From NCBI RefSeq assembly GCF_009495355.1, contig NZ_VZAD01000059.1:1-64000 (forward strand): a stretch of 64,000 bases of DNA, given 5' to 3'. Positions within the stretch are counted from its first letter, which is position 1. The number at the start of each line of letters is the position of its first letter. A program made the position numbers and the translations under genes. This document shows, piece by piece, positions 50,763-59,736 of the stretch. The notes below the pieces were generated by a model that saw nothing but the letters and a program-made list of their open reading frames with translations, did not search any database and was not told where the DNA came from. This stretch comes from Segatella copri (GTDB taxonomy: Bacteria; Bacteroidota; Bacteroidia; Bacteroidales; Bacteroidaceae).

Positions 50763-51860
50763 TTACCTATTGCCATACTGATAATAATACCAATATGTAT
50801 TTCCATATGTATCTCGCAAGGCAGCCTGCGTCTGCATAGCATCAGCAAACTTATGTTCCAAAGCCTGATAGTCCTGGAAGTCGGCCTCCATCACATCATC
50901 GTGCAGCACTACCATAGGATGAGTACGCCTGTGCACATAGAGGACAAGAGCCTCTTTATAGTGCTTTGGCAAAGGAATACTGTCGGCAATATAGGTGCGT
51001 TTTATCTCTGCCACAAAGCGGTCGAGATTCTTGTCGAGCAACAATCCGCACAACAGATAGTCCTTAGGCATACGCAGTTTGTTTCCTGCGGTCTTGTTTT
51101 GTCTCATCCAGCGTGGCGTTTGCCACATCATTGCCTTGACAGTAACACCATCAGGAATCATCGCCTTGCTTCCTCCCATGAGCGGATATTCGAACAGATG
51201 CTCTCCCATGCTTCCGCAGCGATGCAGACAAGCTATACGCAACATGGTCAGCGAAGAGTCGGCGTCCTGCGACTTGTGTCCCACCTTCAAAGCCTGATCA
51301 TACTTGCCTTCTTTCATGAACCGTTCCATCTTCATACGCTCATGGAACACCCTGTCGTTGTTGGCCACGAGAATGGTGAGCAGCATCATAACCAAAAGCT
51401 GCAACAGGTTTTGCCAAGTGAGTTTTGTAAACCAACCTTCATTATGAGGCAAAGGCTCGAAAGGTTCCACCTGTCTTGCCACCCACATGCCTGTCCCCCA
51501 TAGCGCGAGCAGCAAAGGGATTATCCACCACCAGGCTCCCAAACTATGATGCTCATCAAAGTCGACCGGAATATCGGTCAATACTGTAAGCATCAGCATC
51601 GATGGGAAATAAGTCAAGGCATGGAAGCGACGCTTTACCTGTGTAAGGGTACACACACCCATCTGCAGTAGAAACAATGCCAACGTAAGGAGAATGGGTG
51701 CCAGTACATAGCTGTAGGTCGTCATTCCTTTCGAAAGCACATATTGTGCTACTGCCAACACATCATCCTGAAAACAATCCAGGTAAAGGTATGTAAACGA
51801 TATAAAGACAATAGCCATGGTGAAGCGCATCTCCACCATGCTATTCTTTTTATTTCTCAT
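50763..51860 (-). CDS. membrane protein, DUF6057-like
   Basis: This 365-residue protein has about five membrane helices in the first 190 residues (FTMAIVFISFTYLYLDCF, YVLAPILLTLALFLLQMG, AWWWIIPLLLALWGTGMWVA, LLQLLVMMLLTILVANND). A soluble helical C-terminal half follows and ends in aromatic NTYWYYYQYGNR. The soluble part resembles TPR-like packing (EGKYDQALKVGHKSQDADSS). It probably belongs to the family listed as DUF6057, which I recall as paired with exported TPR proteins in Bacteroidales, as here. Function unknown. The first ATG is at 51860; a TTG nine bases earlier is not needed. Confidence 0.68.
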   Translation of the reverse strand: MRNKKNSMVEMRFTMAIVFISFTYLYLDCFQDDVLAVAQYVLSKGMTTYSYVLAPILLTLALFLLQMGVCTLTQVKRRFHALTYFPSMLMLTVLTDIPVDFDEHHSLGAWWWIIPLLLALWGTGMWVARQVEPFEPLPHNEGWFTKLTWQNLLQLLVMMLLTILVANNDRVFHERMKMERFMKEGKYDQALKVGHKSQDADSSLTMLRIACLHRCGSMGEHLFEYPLMGGSKAMIPDGVTVKAMMWQTPRWMRQNKTAGNKLRMPKDYLLCGLLLDKNLDRFVAEIKRTYIADSIPLPKHYKEALVLYVHRRTHPMVVLHDDVMEADFQDYQALEHKFADAMQTQAALRDTYGNTYWYYYQYGNR

Positions 51861-51878
51861 TCTTTTCAAATTTCTATC

Positions 51879-53951
51879 TTAATTTTTCTTCAACACCAAG
51901 GCCGAGCGTGCAGGCAGATAGAGCTTGAGCCACTCCTTACGGTCGCCCACATAAAGAGGATCGTAGGTGGTGAGGTGAGTCATGGAATCATCATTGAGCC
52001 CATTTCCTCCAAACTCCTTGTTGTCGGTATCAAGCACTATGCTGTAAGCACCTGTTGGTACAAGAAAGCCATAGTCTGTAAACGAGCGCGTTGGCGAGAA
52101 GTTGAACACAAAAAGAAGGTCACCTCTCATATATGCCAACACCTGGTCGCCGTCGTTGTGCCATATCTCCTGCACCGGTGTCTTATTGAAGTTTTTCTCA
52201 CTTTTGATGGTTTTGATCATTGCCTTATCAAAATCACCCAAGTAGCAGTAGCACAGTTCCTTGTTGTCGACCAGGTTCCACTGCCTGCGTGCATACTTGT
52301 AGCTCCATCCGTTGCCCTCACGAGGGAAATCAATCCACTCAGGATGTCCGAACTCGTTGCCCATGAAGTTGAGATAGCCTCCATTGATGGTAGAAGCTGT
52401 CACGAGTCTTATCATCTTATGCAGGGCAATTCCTCGATGTGCCATGTCGTTTTCATCTCCCTTCTTGAAATGCCAGTACATGTCAGCATCGATGAGTCTG
52501 AAGATAATGGTCTTGTCGCCCACCAAAGCTTGGTCGTGGCTCTCGCAATAGGATATTGTCTTTTCGTCAGCACGGCGGTTCTTCACTTCCCAAAAGATGC
52601 TGCTTGGTTTCCAAGCCTCATCGGGCAGTTCCTTGATGGTCTTTATCCAGTAGTCTGGGATGTTCATCGCCATTCGGTAATCGAAGCCATAACCTCCATC
52701 TGTAAACTTTGCTGCCAGTCCTGGCATTCCGCTCACCTCTTCGGCAATGGTAATGGCATGCTTGTTCACCTCGTGAATCAGCAGATTGGCGAGGGTAAGA
52801 TAACAGATGGCGTTGTCATCCTCGTGTCCGTTGAAATAGTCGCCATATCCCATAAAGGCCTCTCCGAGTCCGTGCGAATAATAGAGCATGGAAGTCACTC
52901 CGTCAAAACGGAATCCGTCGAAGTGGAATTCTGCGAGCCAGTACTTACAGTTGCTCAACAGGAAGTGTATTACCTCGTCCTTTCCATAGTCGAAGCACAG
53001 GCTGTCCCATGCCGGATGCTCATGCCGGTCGCCAGGATAGAAGTATTGGTTGGGGTCGCCAGCCAGATTGCCCAATCCCTCAACCTCATTCTTTACTGCA
53101 TGCGAGTGCACGATATCCATGATGACAGCAATTCCGTTCTGATGGGCAGTATCAATGAGTGACTTCAGCTCCTCGGGAGTTCCGAAACGACTGCTGGCAG
53201 CAAAGAAACTGCTCACATGATAGCCAAAGGAACCATAGTAAGGATGTTCCTGAATGGCCATGATCTGTATACAGTTATAACCATCGGCAATGATGCGTGG
53301 CAGAACCTTCTCCTTAAACTCAGTATAAGTTCCCACCTTTTCTGCATCCTGTCCCATACCGATGTGGCATTCGTAGATAAGCAGAGGCGATGTATTAGGT
53401 CTGAAAGACTTTTTCTTCCAGGTGTAAGGCTCAGGATTCCAAACCTGAGCCGAGAATATCTTGGTCTGCTCGTCCTGTACCACACGCTGCGCCCATGCAG
53501 GAATTCGCTCACCTTCTCCACCCTGCCAGTGAACCTTCATCTTGTAAAGGTCACCATGCTTGATGGCTTTCTCTGATAGTTTCAGTTCCCAGTTGCCTGT
53601 ACCGCTGATACGCTTTGCCTTGTACTTGGGGCATTCCTTCCAGTCGTTGAACTCGCCTATCAGATATATCTCAGTAGCATTGGGAGCCCACTCACGGAAC
53701 ACCCATCCACGGGCTGTTTTGTGCAGCCCGAAATAGTCGTAGCCATTGGCGAAGTCGTTGAGTGTCTTCTTGCCATTATGTGTCAGCTGTCCCAACTTCC
53801 ACAAAGCATGTTCGTGCCTGCCTCGTATGGCGTCCTCATAGGGTTCCAGATAGGGGTCGTTCTTCACCAGTCCGATATGCTTGGGCTGTACAGTCTTTTT
53901 TGTTTTTGCCTTTACTCCTTTGGCGGGAGTGGTAGTCTTCTTTGTTGCCAT
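51879..53951 (-). CDS. glgB: 1,4-alpha-glucan branching enzyme (eukaryote-like GH13_8)
   Basis: This 690-residue enzyme transfers glucan segments to make alpha-1,6 branches in glycogen. A basic, low-complexity start (ATKKTTTPAKGVKAKTKK) precedes a CBM48 domain (VFREWAPNATEIYLIGEFND). The catalytic barrel carries the nucleophile Asp in DGFRFDGVTSMLY, the acid Glu in AEEVSGMPG and the third acid in SYCESHDQALVGDKT. The C-terminal all-beta domain follows (QVLAYMRGDLLFVFNFSPTR). The motifs follow the plant/animal (GH13_8) type rather than E. coli GlgB. No other glycogen gene lies nearby; the gene opens a minus-strand run together with the membrane and TPR genes. Confidence 0.94.
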   Translation of the reverse strand: MATKKTTTPAKGVKAKTKKTVQPKHIGLVKNDPYLEPYEDAIRGRHEHALWKLGQLTHNGKKTLNDFANGYDYFGLHKTARGWVFREWAPNATEIYLIGEFNDWKECPKYKAKRISGTGNWELKLSEKAIKHGDLYKMKVHWQGGEGERIPAWAQRVVQDEQTKIFSAQVWNPEPYTWKKKSFRPNTSPLLIYECHIGMGQDAEKVGTYTEFKEKVLPRIIADGYNCIQIMAIQEHPYYGSFGYHVSSFFAASSRFGTPEELKSLIDTAHQNGIAVIMDIVHSHAVKNEVEGLGNLAGDPNQYFYPGDRHEHPAWDSLCFDYGKDEVIHFLLSNCKYWLAEFHFDGFRFDGVTSMLYYSHGLGEAFMGYGDYFNGHEDDNAICYLTLANLLIHEVNKHAITIAEEVSGMPGLAAKFTDGGYGFDYRMAMNIPDYWIKTIKELPDEAWKPSSIFWEVKNRRADEKTISYCESHDQALVGDKTIIFRLIDADMYWHFKKGDENDMAHRGIALHKMIRLVTASTINGGYLNFMGNEFGHPEWIDFPREGNGWSYKYARRQWNLVDNKELCYCYLGDFDKAMIKTIKSEKNFNKTPVQEIWHNDGDQVLAYMRGDLLFVFNFSPTRSFTDYGFLVPTGAYSIVLDTDNKEFGGNGLNDDSMTHLTTYDPLYVGDRKEWLKLYLPARSALVLKKN

Positions 53952-54005
53952 AATAGATTATTTAAAGTTGAAAGTTGAAGGTTAAAAGAAAATTGTTGCG
54001 AGCAA

Positions 54006-54449
54006 CTAAGCCTTCACCTTGAATATAGCTTTGTGAATATCACCTTCACCGATGCATGGCTGATGACCGTCCTGTGGCCAGAAGATGGCAAACTCGCCTG
54101 GCTTGCAGTTTACATAAGTCTCTGCCTTTGCACCTGGATATTTTGTGACATCCTTCTCTGCGTTGTACTCTGCTTCTGGCAGGTCGGTAAGAGGCAGATA
54201 TCCATAAGTCTCATTATTGTCGAGTGGTATCTGTATGTCGAGCATATTCTTGTGTGTCTCAAAAACAGCCTCGTCAGCAGTCTTTCCGTGAGCTGTAGTG
54301 ATGTTTACAAACAAGTCTTTATCCTTGATGAAGTGCTTGCCTGCCTCCAACTTGTTCAGATCATTTTCCTTGATGAACTTCACTACTTCCTCGAAAAGAG
54401 GATTCAGAGAAACATATTTCTCCAGATTGTCTAATGTATCTACTACCAT
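54006..54449 (-). CDS. YhcH/YjgK/YiaL family protein
   Basis: This 147-residue cytoplasmic protein is of the DUF386 (YhcH/YjgK/YiaL, EbgC-like) cupin family. The stretch FETHKNMLDIQIPLDNNETY with THKNMLDIQ, then PGEFAIFWPQDGHQPCIG with FFPxDxHxP-type ligands, gives the metal-binding cupin motifs. Family members work in sialic acid or other sugar-derivative catabolism, often as anomerases. It lies 54 bases ahead of glgB on the same strand. A shared leader hairpin motif lies 62 bases before its ATG. Confidence 0.9.
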   Translation of the reverse strand: MVVDTLDNLEKYVSLNPLFEEVVKFIKENDLNKLEAGKHFIKDKDLFVNITTAHGKTADEAVFETHKNMLDIQIPLDNNETYGYLPLTDLPEAEYNAEKDVTKYPGAKAETYVNCKPGEFAIFWPQDGHQPCIGEGDIHKAIFKVKA

Positions 54450-54510
54450 ATCGTTTAAAATATTGAAAGTTACTATTTTGTGTCTGATATTTGCTTGTTA
54501 TTATTTTGCT

Positions 54511-54582
54511 CAACTTCCGCTGGGTTCAAAAGTTATAGAAATTAAAGAATCTATCTCTTCCTACGGTCGTTAGAAGTTATAG
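54511..54582 (-). promoter_or_regulatory. shared leader hairpin motif (copy 2) and dispersed repeat
   Basis: On the minus strand 54511-54534 reads AACTTTTGAACCCAGCGGAA then GTTG, with AACTT able to pair with AAGTT. It is preceded by a 54-base repeat (54529-54582) alignable with 58806-58860: words ATAACTTCT, AACGACCG and CTTTAA-TTCTATAACTT are shared. Confidence 0.5.
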
Positions 54583-54602
54583 CCTACAGCCTTGGAGGGC
54601 TA

Positions 54603-54731
54603 CACCTTTTATATATTATATATATAGATAGGCATCTCCACCTTTTATATAGATAGGCATCTCTGCCATAATATGATACTTGTTCGACTCATCTATGATG
54701 ACAGCGTCGACTCATCTATTAAAGGCGATGG
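54603..54731. repeat. short direct repeats upstream of yhcH
   Basis: CACCTTTTATATA ... TAGATAGGCATCTC occurs twice (54603-54637 and 54639-54663), differing by an inserted TTATATATA. Then GACTCATCTAT recurs at 54686 and 54709, a 23-base period. The CATCTATGATGAC word matches the unit of the array at 34085. The end reaches the final region ahead of the MORN gene stop. Confidence 0.65.
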
Positions 54732-54741
54732 CTTTCTGATT

Positions 54742-55860
54742 TTATTCCTCAAATCGCTTTCCGTTCTCGTAATAGCCTTTTGCAGTAACCTGCCCGTTGC
54801 GGTCTTTCTCTACAAACTTTCCATCACGCCTGTCGGCACGATAAGTTCCCTCAAAGCGCTTTCCGTCTTTCGTCTCCTCGATACAGAAGCCTTCACGACG
54901 TCCTCCACGATACACTCCCTTAAAGCGATTTCCATTTGCATAGTGAATAATCACCTCGCCGTCTACCAATCCCTTTTTGAAGTCCCCCTCGAAGACATCG
55001 CCATTCTTCTTTGTCAGTTTGCCTCTTCCGTTCTGTACATCGTCCATCCATGAACCTACATACATGTCGCCATTCTTCCATACAAAGGTTCCCTGACCCG
55101 AGCGCTGTCCGTCGTTGAACTGTCCTGTGTACTTTGAGCCATTGGCTGCGCGGAAGATGCCTTCGCCCGTACGCTCGCCCTGTACATAATCGCCTTCGTA
55201 GACATCACCATTATGGAACTTATATATTCCTTTTCCATCCTGTATGTCGTCTTTCCAGTCGCCTATATATATGTCGCCATCAGCATATTTGAAGGTTCCC
55301 TTCCCAGAGCGTTGGTTGTCCACCCAACTGCCTTCGTAGGTGGTTCCGTCTCCCCAGTTGAAGAAACCTGTACCATTCTTCATGTCGTTCATCCACTGTC
55401 CACGATAATATGCCCCTCCGGCATAGGTATAGGTTCCTCTGCCCTGTCGCTTGTCCTTATACCAGTCGCCGTCATATTTGTCACCATTGTAATAGTACAT
55501 GATGCCATGTCCGTGCTGATAGTCACGGAACCAGAGTCCTACGTATTTATTATTGTTTTGGAAATAGAAAGTACCCTTGCCGTGCTGCTGGTCCTGCATC
55601 CACTGGCCTTCATACTTCTCGCCGTCAGAGAAAGTATAAACGCCATAGCCCTCTCGCTTGCCTTTGAGGTAATTGCCCTCATAGGTATCGCCATTTGGGA
55701 ACACAGTAGCTCCCTTTCCCTGTGGCTTTCCACTGACCATTTCGCCTTTATACTGTCCTCCGTCCTTGGTGGTGCAGGAGCCTAATGAAATCTTCTGAGC
55801 TCCTGCCGACAGGGGTATAAAAAACAGCATCCATGCTGCTATCCGTATCTTGTAATTCAT
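54742..55860 (-). CDS. exported MORN-repeat protein
   Basis: This 372-residue protein has a signal peptide (NYKIRIAAWMLFFIPLSAGA, cleaved near AQK). About 13 MORN units then cover almost the whole protein, e.g. YKGEMVSGKPQGKGATVFPN, YEGNYLKGKREGYGVYTFSD, YVGLWFRDYQHGHGIMYYYN and YTGQFNDGQRSGQGTFVWKN. The C-terminal unit reads FEGTYRADRRDGKFVEKDRN and ends in a variant hairpin with GYYENGKRFEE. It differs from the first MORN gene (1150-2277) by being nearly pure repeat. Extended surface ribbons of this kind can bind lipids or scaffold partners. It has its own promoter and stands alone. Confidence 0.88.
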   Translation of the reverse strand: MNYKIRIAAWMLFFIPLSAGAQKISLGSCTTKDGGQYKGEMVSGKPQGKGATVFPNGDTYEGNYLKGKREGYGVYTFSDGEKYEGQWMQDQQHGKGTFYFQNNNKYVGLWFRDYQHGHGIMYYYNGDKYDGDWYKDKRQGRGTYTYAGGAYYRGQWMNDMKNGTGFFNWGDGTTYEGSWVDNQRSGKGTFKYADGDIYIGDWKDDIQDGKGIYKFHNGDVYEGDYVQGERTGEGIFRAANGSKYTGQFNDGQRSGQGTFVWKNGDMYVGSWMDDVQNGRGKLTKKNGDVFEGDFKKGLVDGEVIIHYANGNRFKGVYRGGRREGFCIEETKDGKRFEGTYRADRRDGKFVEKDRNGQVTAKGYYENGKRFEE

Positions 55861-55882
55861 ATTTTTCTATTTGTTTGACCTC

Positions 55883-55912
55883 CAAAGTTATATATTTTCC
55901 GGCAAACAGCAA
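55883..55912 (-). promoter_or_regulatory. promoter of the second MORN gene
   Basis: On the minus strand TTG (55910-55912), a 19-base gap and TAACTTTG (55883-55890), 23 bases before the ATG. Confidence 0.75.
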
Positions 55913-55985
55913 AATAGATTAAGCAAATTTAACTCAAGTAGCATGTTTGCTATTTCTCAAAATTCGCAAACGGGGAAGTTGAATT

Positions 55986-56038
55986 TAAAAACAAAAAGAG
56001 CGTACCACAAGCAGAACACTACTTATGATACTCTCTTT
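55986..56038 (-). terminator. terminator of the J-domain gene
   Basis: On the minus strand a 20 bp stem (one mismatch, three G-U pairs) with a four-base loop starts ten bases past the stop and is followed by TTTTTGTTTTTAAA. Confidence 0.82.
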
Positions 56039-56047
56039 GTCGTATTA

Positions 56048-56782
56048 TTATGCCTCTTTCATTTGGCGCAACAGCTCTTTCTGTCTGTCATTCAGCGTGG
56101 TTGGCAACTTCACGTTGTATGTAATCATCAAATCGCCAAATGTTCCATCACCACGGTCGCATCCTTTTCCACGAACCCGAACCTTGGTTCCGTTCTGCGT
56201 TCCAGGCTTAATCTTGAGTTTGATTTTCGAACCATTGCTCAATCTGATAATACCCTCGCCACCCAGCAAGGCCGTATACATATCGATGTTTACGTTCATC
56301 TGCATTTCTCCTGTGCTTTGACGCATATTCTGCGAGCCATATTCCGTTCCGCCACCAAAGCCATCAAAGCCTGCACCTCCAGAACGGCGACGAGCGCCAC
56401 CGCCAAACAGGTTCTCGAAGAAACTGCTGAATCCACTACCGCCCGAACCAAAATTGCTGAAGTCGAAGCCCTCGAAAGGATTTCCTCCAGCTGAGCCTCC
56501 AGCTCCGCCAAAGCCTCCGAAGCCTCCTGCCCCGCCAGCCTGCTCGTAGGCAGCAGCATTCTTCCACTGCTCACCATACTTATCGTATTTGGCTCGCTTG
56601 TCAGGATCGGAAATCACATCGTATGCCTCATTGAGCGCCTGGAACTTAGCCTTTGCCTTAGGGTCATTAGGATGCAGGTCGGGATGAAACTGTTTGGCAC
56701 GCTTGCGATAAGCCGCGCGCACATCATTCTGTGGTATATTCTTGTCAACACCCAAAATCTTGTAATAATCTACGAATGCCAT
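56048..56782 (-). CDS. J-domain co-chaperone, short CbpA-like
   Basis: This 244-residue protein has a J-domain at residues 5-70 (DYYKILGVDKNIPQNDVRAA, with HPD in KQFHPDLHPND). A long Gly/Phe-rich region follows (about 80-150: GGFGGFGGAGGSAGG ... FFENLFGGGARRRSGG). A single C-terminal substrate-binding beta-domain comes last (VNIDMYTALLGGEGIIRLSN ... GDLMITYNVKLP). The DnaJ zinc finger is missing and the second C-terminal domain is also missing, so it is shorter than CbpA (about 306 residues). It would stimulate DnaK ATPase activity on selected clients. No grpE or dnaK lies close. Confidence 0.9.
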   Translation of the reverse strand: MAFVDYYKILGVDKNIPQNDVRAAYRKRAKQFHPDLHPNDPKAKAKFQALNEAYDVISDPDKRAKYDKYGEQWKNAAAYEQAGGAGGFGGFGGAGGSAGGNPFEGFDFSNFGSGGSGFSSFFENLFGGGARRRSGGAGFDGFGGGTEYGSQNMRQSTGEMQMNVNIDMYTALLGGEGIIRLSNGSKIKLKIKPGTQNGTKVRVRGKGCDRGDGTFGDLMITYNVKLPTTLNDRQKELLRQMKEA

Positions 56783-56855
56783 ATTCTTTTGTCCTCCATA
56801 TTTATTTTAATAACTTTTCTCTAACAAAAAGTATGCCTGTTTGACTTCTTTTTTG

Positions 56856-56863
56856 TAATTTTG
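56856..56863 (+). promoter_or_regulatory. -7 element ahead of the nucleotidase gene
   Basis: TAATTTTG fits the consensus and lies 26 bases before the ATG; the upstream TTTG is not at the ideal distance. Confidence 0.5.
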
Positions 56864-56889
56864 CACTGTAAAACAAAAAATGGCAGATT

Positions 56890-58650
56890 ATGAAACAAAT
56901 TCTGACAGCGCTGTTCCTGGCGCTCACATTCAATTCTCAAGCTATGGCACAACAGAAAACCATTAAAATCAGAGTTGTAGAAACCAGCGACGTTCACGGC
57001 TGTTTCTTCCCATACGACTTTATCAACCGCAAGCCCAAGGCGGGTTCGCTGGCAAGGGTGTCGTCGTATGTCGACTCGCTGAGACAAGAATACAACGACC
57101 GACTCATCTTGCTCGACAATGGCGACCTGCTGCAGGGACAACCCACCTGCTACTATTACAACTACATCAATACCAAGGCTCGCAACGTGGCTTCTGACGT
57201 ACTCAATTACATGAAATACGATGCCGAAACCTTCGGCAACCATGATGTAGAGACAGGACACGCCGTCTACGACAAGTGGGTGGGCGAACTGAAATGCCCT
57301 GTCTTAGGAGCCAATATCATCAATACCAAGACCGGCAAGCCTTACGTCAAACCCTATGTCATACTGGAACGTGAGGGAATAAGAATCGCCATCTTGGGCA
57401 TGATCACTCCAGCCATCCCCAACTGGCTCACCGAGAACCTATGGAGCGGCATGCGTTTCGAGAATATGGTGACGAGCGCACGCCAGTGGATGGAATACAT
57501 ACAGCAAAACGAACAGCCCGATGTAGTGATAGGACTCTTCCATAGCGGTAAGGAAGGAGGCATCCAGACACCCGAATACGACGAGGACGCCTCTATGAAG
57601 GTGGCACGCGAGGTTCCGGGATTCGACTTGGTACTCTTTGGTCACGACCACACACGCCATGCCGAAACCATCACCAATGTAGCTGGCAAGCAGGTGGTTT
57701 GCCTCGATCCTGCCAACAATGCCATGAGTGTGGCAGATGCAGAGATTACGGTAACCATAGACGAACACCAGTTGCATGGCAAGAAACGTCACATCCTGCA
57801 GAACAAGAGTGTGGAGGGAAAAATAGCCGATGTGACAGATTGTCCTGTCGATGAGAAGATGCTGAAGATTTTCGAACCACAGATAGCCGAGGTAGACAAG
57901 TATGTAAGCAAGCAGATTGGCACATTCAAGAACACCATCTACAGCCGCGACTCCTACTTCGGAAGCAGCGCCTTCAACGACTTCATCCTCAATCTGGAGT
58001 TGCAGATTACCCATGCCGACATTGCCTTCAATGCTCCTCTGCAGTTCAACTCCTCCATACAGGCAGGCCCTATCCGCGTGAGCGATATGTTCAAGCTCTA
58101 TAAATACGAGAACCAACTCTACGTAATGCGCCTCACAGGCAAGGAGATACGCCGCCACTTGGAGATGAGCTACGACCTGTGGGTCAACACGATGAAGAGT
58201 CCCGATGACCATCTCCTGTTGCTCGACCACCAGACGCAAGGCGACCAACAGCGCTTAGGCTTCAAGAATTTCTCGTTCAACTTCGACAGCGCAGCAGGCA
58301 TCGACTACGAAGTGGACGTCACCAAGCCCGATGGAGAAAAAGTACGCATCCTTGGCATGAGCAACGGCGAGCCTTTCGATGAGAACAAATGGTACAAGGT
58401 GGCTGTTAACAGTTATCGGGGAAATGGCGGAGGAGAGCTGCTCACACGTGGCGCAGGCATTCCAAAGGACAGTCTTGAATCACGTATCATCTGGCGAAGC
58501 GAGCGCGACCAGCGCTACTATCTGATGCAGGAAATAGAGAAAATGGGCACCGTAGACGCCAAGCCCAACAACAACTGGCGATTCGTTCCCGAAGAATGGG
58601 TAAAGCCTGCTGCAGAGCGCGACTTCGAACTGCTCTTCAAAAAGAAATAA
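56890..58650 (+). CDS. exported 5'-nucleotidase/2',3'-cyclic phosphodiesterase-type phosphatase
   Basis: This 586-residue protein has a signal peptide (KQILTALFLALTFNSQAMAQ) and two domains of the UshA/CpdB family. The metallophosphatase part (30-290) has ETSDVHGCFFPYDF, LDNGDLLQGQP, FGNHDVETG, GLFHSG and LFGHDHTRH as the metal ligands. The 5'-nucleotidase C-terminal domain (340-560) has FGSSAFNDFILNLELQITHA, APLQFNSSIQAGPIRVSDMF and NSYRGNGGGELLTRG. It hydrolyses nucleotides or cyclic nucleotides outside the cytoplasm for phosphate or nucleoside salvage. It lies divergent from the J-domain gene. Confidence 0.93.
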   Translation: MKQILTALFLALTFNSQAMAQQKTIKIRVVETSDVHGCFFPYDFINRKPKAGSLARVSSYVDSLRQEYNDRLILLDNGDLLQGQPTCYYYNYINTKARNVASDVLNYMKYDAETFGNHDVETGHAVYDKWVGELKCPVLGANIINTKTGKPYVKPYVILEREGIRIAILGMITPAIPNWLTENLWSGMRFENMVTSARQWMEYIQQNEQPDVVIGLFHSGKEGGIQTPEYDEDASMKVAREVPGFDLVLFGHDHTRHAETITNVAGKQVVCLDPANNAMSVADAEITVTIDEHQLHGKKRHILQNKSVEGKIADVTDCPVDEKMLKIFEPQIAEVDKYVSKQIGTFKNTIYSRDSYFGSSAFNDFILNLELQITHADIAFNAPLQFNSSIQAGPIRVSDMFKLYKYENQLYVMRLTGKEIRRHLEMSYDLWVNTMKSPDDHLLLLDHQTQGDQQRLGFKNFSFNFDSAAGIDYEVDVTKPDGEKVRILGMSNGEPFDENKWYKVAVNSYRGNGGGELLTRGAGIPKDSLESRIIWRSERDQRYYLMQEIEKMGTVDAKPNNNWRFVPEEWVKPAAERDFELLFKKK

Positions 58651-58660
58651 ACTCACTCGA

Positions 58661-58740
58661 GGAGTTAAGGAGTTAAGGAGTTAAGAAGTTAAGGAGTTAA
58701 GAAGTTAAGGAGTTAAGGAGTTAAGGAGTTAAGGAGTTAA
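58661..58740. repeat. ten tandem copies of GGAGTTAA
   Basis: The 8 bp unit GGAGTTAA is repeated ten times without gaps; units 4 and 6 are GAAGTTAA. It starts ten bases past the nucleotidase stop. Such an array can change length by slippage. The following 200 bases (to 58948) hold more AAGTTA-type words, the dispersed repeat (58806-58860) and the leader hairpin motif. Confidence 0.95.
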
Positions 58741-58805
58741 GACAAATGCTTTAGTGGACTTGAAATTAAACATTAAACATTAAACATTCCCTCCAAAGCT
58801 ATTGG

Positions 58806-58912
58806 CTTTAACTTCTGAACGACCGAAGGGAGTGATAACTTCTTTAACTTCTATAACTTCCCGAAAATTAACTTTCCCCAAAAACGAACAACTTCTGAAC
58901 TTGCTAAAGTTC
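58806..58912 (+). promoter_or_regulatory. dispersed repeat and shared leader hairpin motif (copy 3)
   Basis: 58806-58860 aligns with the reverse complement of 54529-54582. 58890-58912 reads AACTTCTGAACTTGCTAAAG then TTC and ends 37 bases before the nudC ATG. Both are in the same orientation relative to their gene as at yhcH. Confidence 0.5.
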
Positions 58913-58948
58913 AAAGAAAGAATCTCAACATAAAGAATAAATAAAGAA

Positions 58949-59731
58949 ATGACCTATTGGTTTATATTTTGCAAGACCGACCTCTTGCTGCAGAAACAGG
59001 CAGACGGAAGCTGCACCATTCCCTGCTCTGAAGAGAGTCCGATAGAACTCAAGCCCTGGACTCATGTCCTCAACATCAGTCCGATGGAAGATGGAACCGA
59101 GGTAAAGGCTTTCACCATCGACACCCCTGTCACCGACAATCCCAACTATGAGATGTGCGGACTCCGTCCCAGTTACTACAAACTGAGCAGAGACCTGTAC
59201 CTCAAGGCAGGAAAATGCCATGAACTCATCTACTGGGACCAGAACACACAGTTCTGCGGAATATGCGGAGCACCCATGAAGATGTCGACCGATATCAGCA
59301 AGAAATGCACTCAATGCGGCAAGTCGGTATGGCCCTCGCTCGCCACTGCCATCATCGTCCTCATACGCAGGGGAGAGGAAGTCCTTCTGGTACATGCCCG
59401 CAACTTCAAGAGCGACTTCTATGGACTGGTGGCTGGCTTTGTCGAGACAGGCGAAACCCTTGAGCAAGCCGTACACCGTGAAGTGATGGAAGAGACAGGA
59501 CTCACCATCAACCACTTGAAGTATTTCGGTTCTCAGCCCTGGCCATATCCCAGCGGGTTGATGGTAGGCTTCACCGCCGACTATGTAGATGGAGAAATCC
59601 ATCTGCAGAAAGAAGAACTCTCACGCGGCAAGTGGTTTACCAAGTACAATCTGCCCACCATTCCCGAAAAACTCTCCATTGCCCGACAGATTATCGATGC
59701 CTGGCTCGAAGAACAAAAGTCTAATCTATAA
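58949..59731 (+). CDS. nudC: NAD(H) pyrophosphatase / decapping Nudix hydrolase NudC
   Basis: This 260-residue Nudix hydrolase cleaves NADH and can remove NAD caps from RNA. The zinc ribbon CGICG ... CTQCG lies at about residues 107-127. The Nudix box (GX5EX7REXXEEXGX) starts at GFVETGETLEQAV, and the SQPWPYPSGLM motif after it is the SQPWPFPxS signature of NADH-specific members. Length is normal (257 in E. coli). An MFS transporter gene starts five bases after its stop. The leader region contains the tandem and dispersed repeats described above. Confidence 0.95.
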   Translation: MTYWFIFCKTDLLLQKQADGSCTIPCSEESPIELKPWTHVLNISPMEDGTEVKAFTIDTPVTDNPNYEMCGLRPSYYKLSRDLYLKAGKCHELIYWDQNTQFCGICGAPMKMSTDISKKCTQCGKSVWPSLATAIIVLIRRGEEVLLVHARNFKSDFYGLVAGFVETGETLEQAVHREVMEETGLTINHLKYFGSQPWPYPSGLMVGFTADYVDGEIHLQKEELSRGKWFTKYNLPTIPEKLSIARQIIDAWLEEQKSNL

Positions 59732-59736
59732 TAACA

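Noticed and set aside
51744..53162. 472-codon open frame on the plus strand opposite glgB
   Set aside because: It lies antisense to a clear branching enzyme with all catalytic motifs; its translation has no domain resemblance and arises from codon bias on the other strand.
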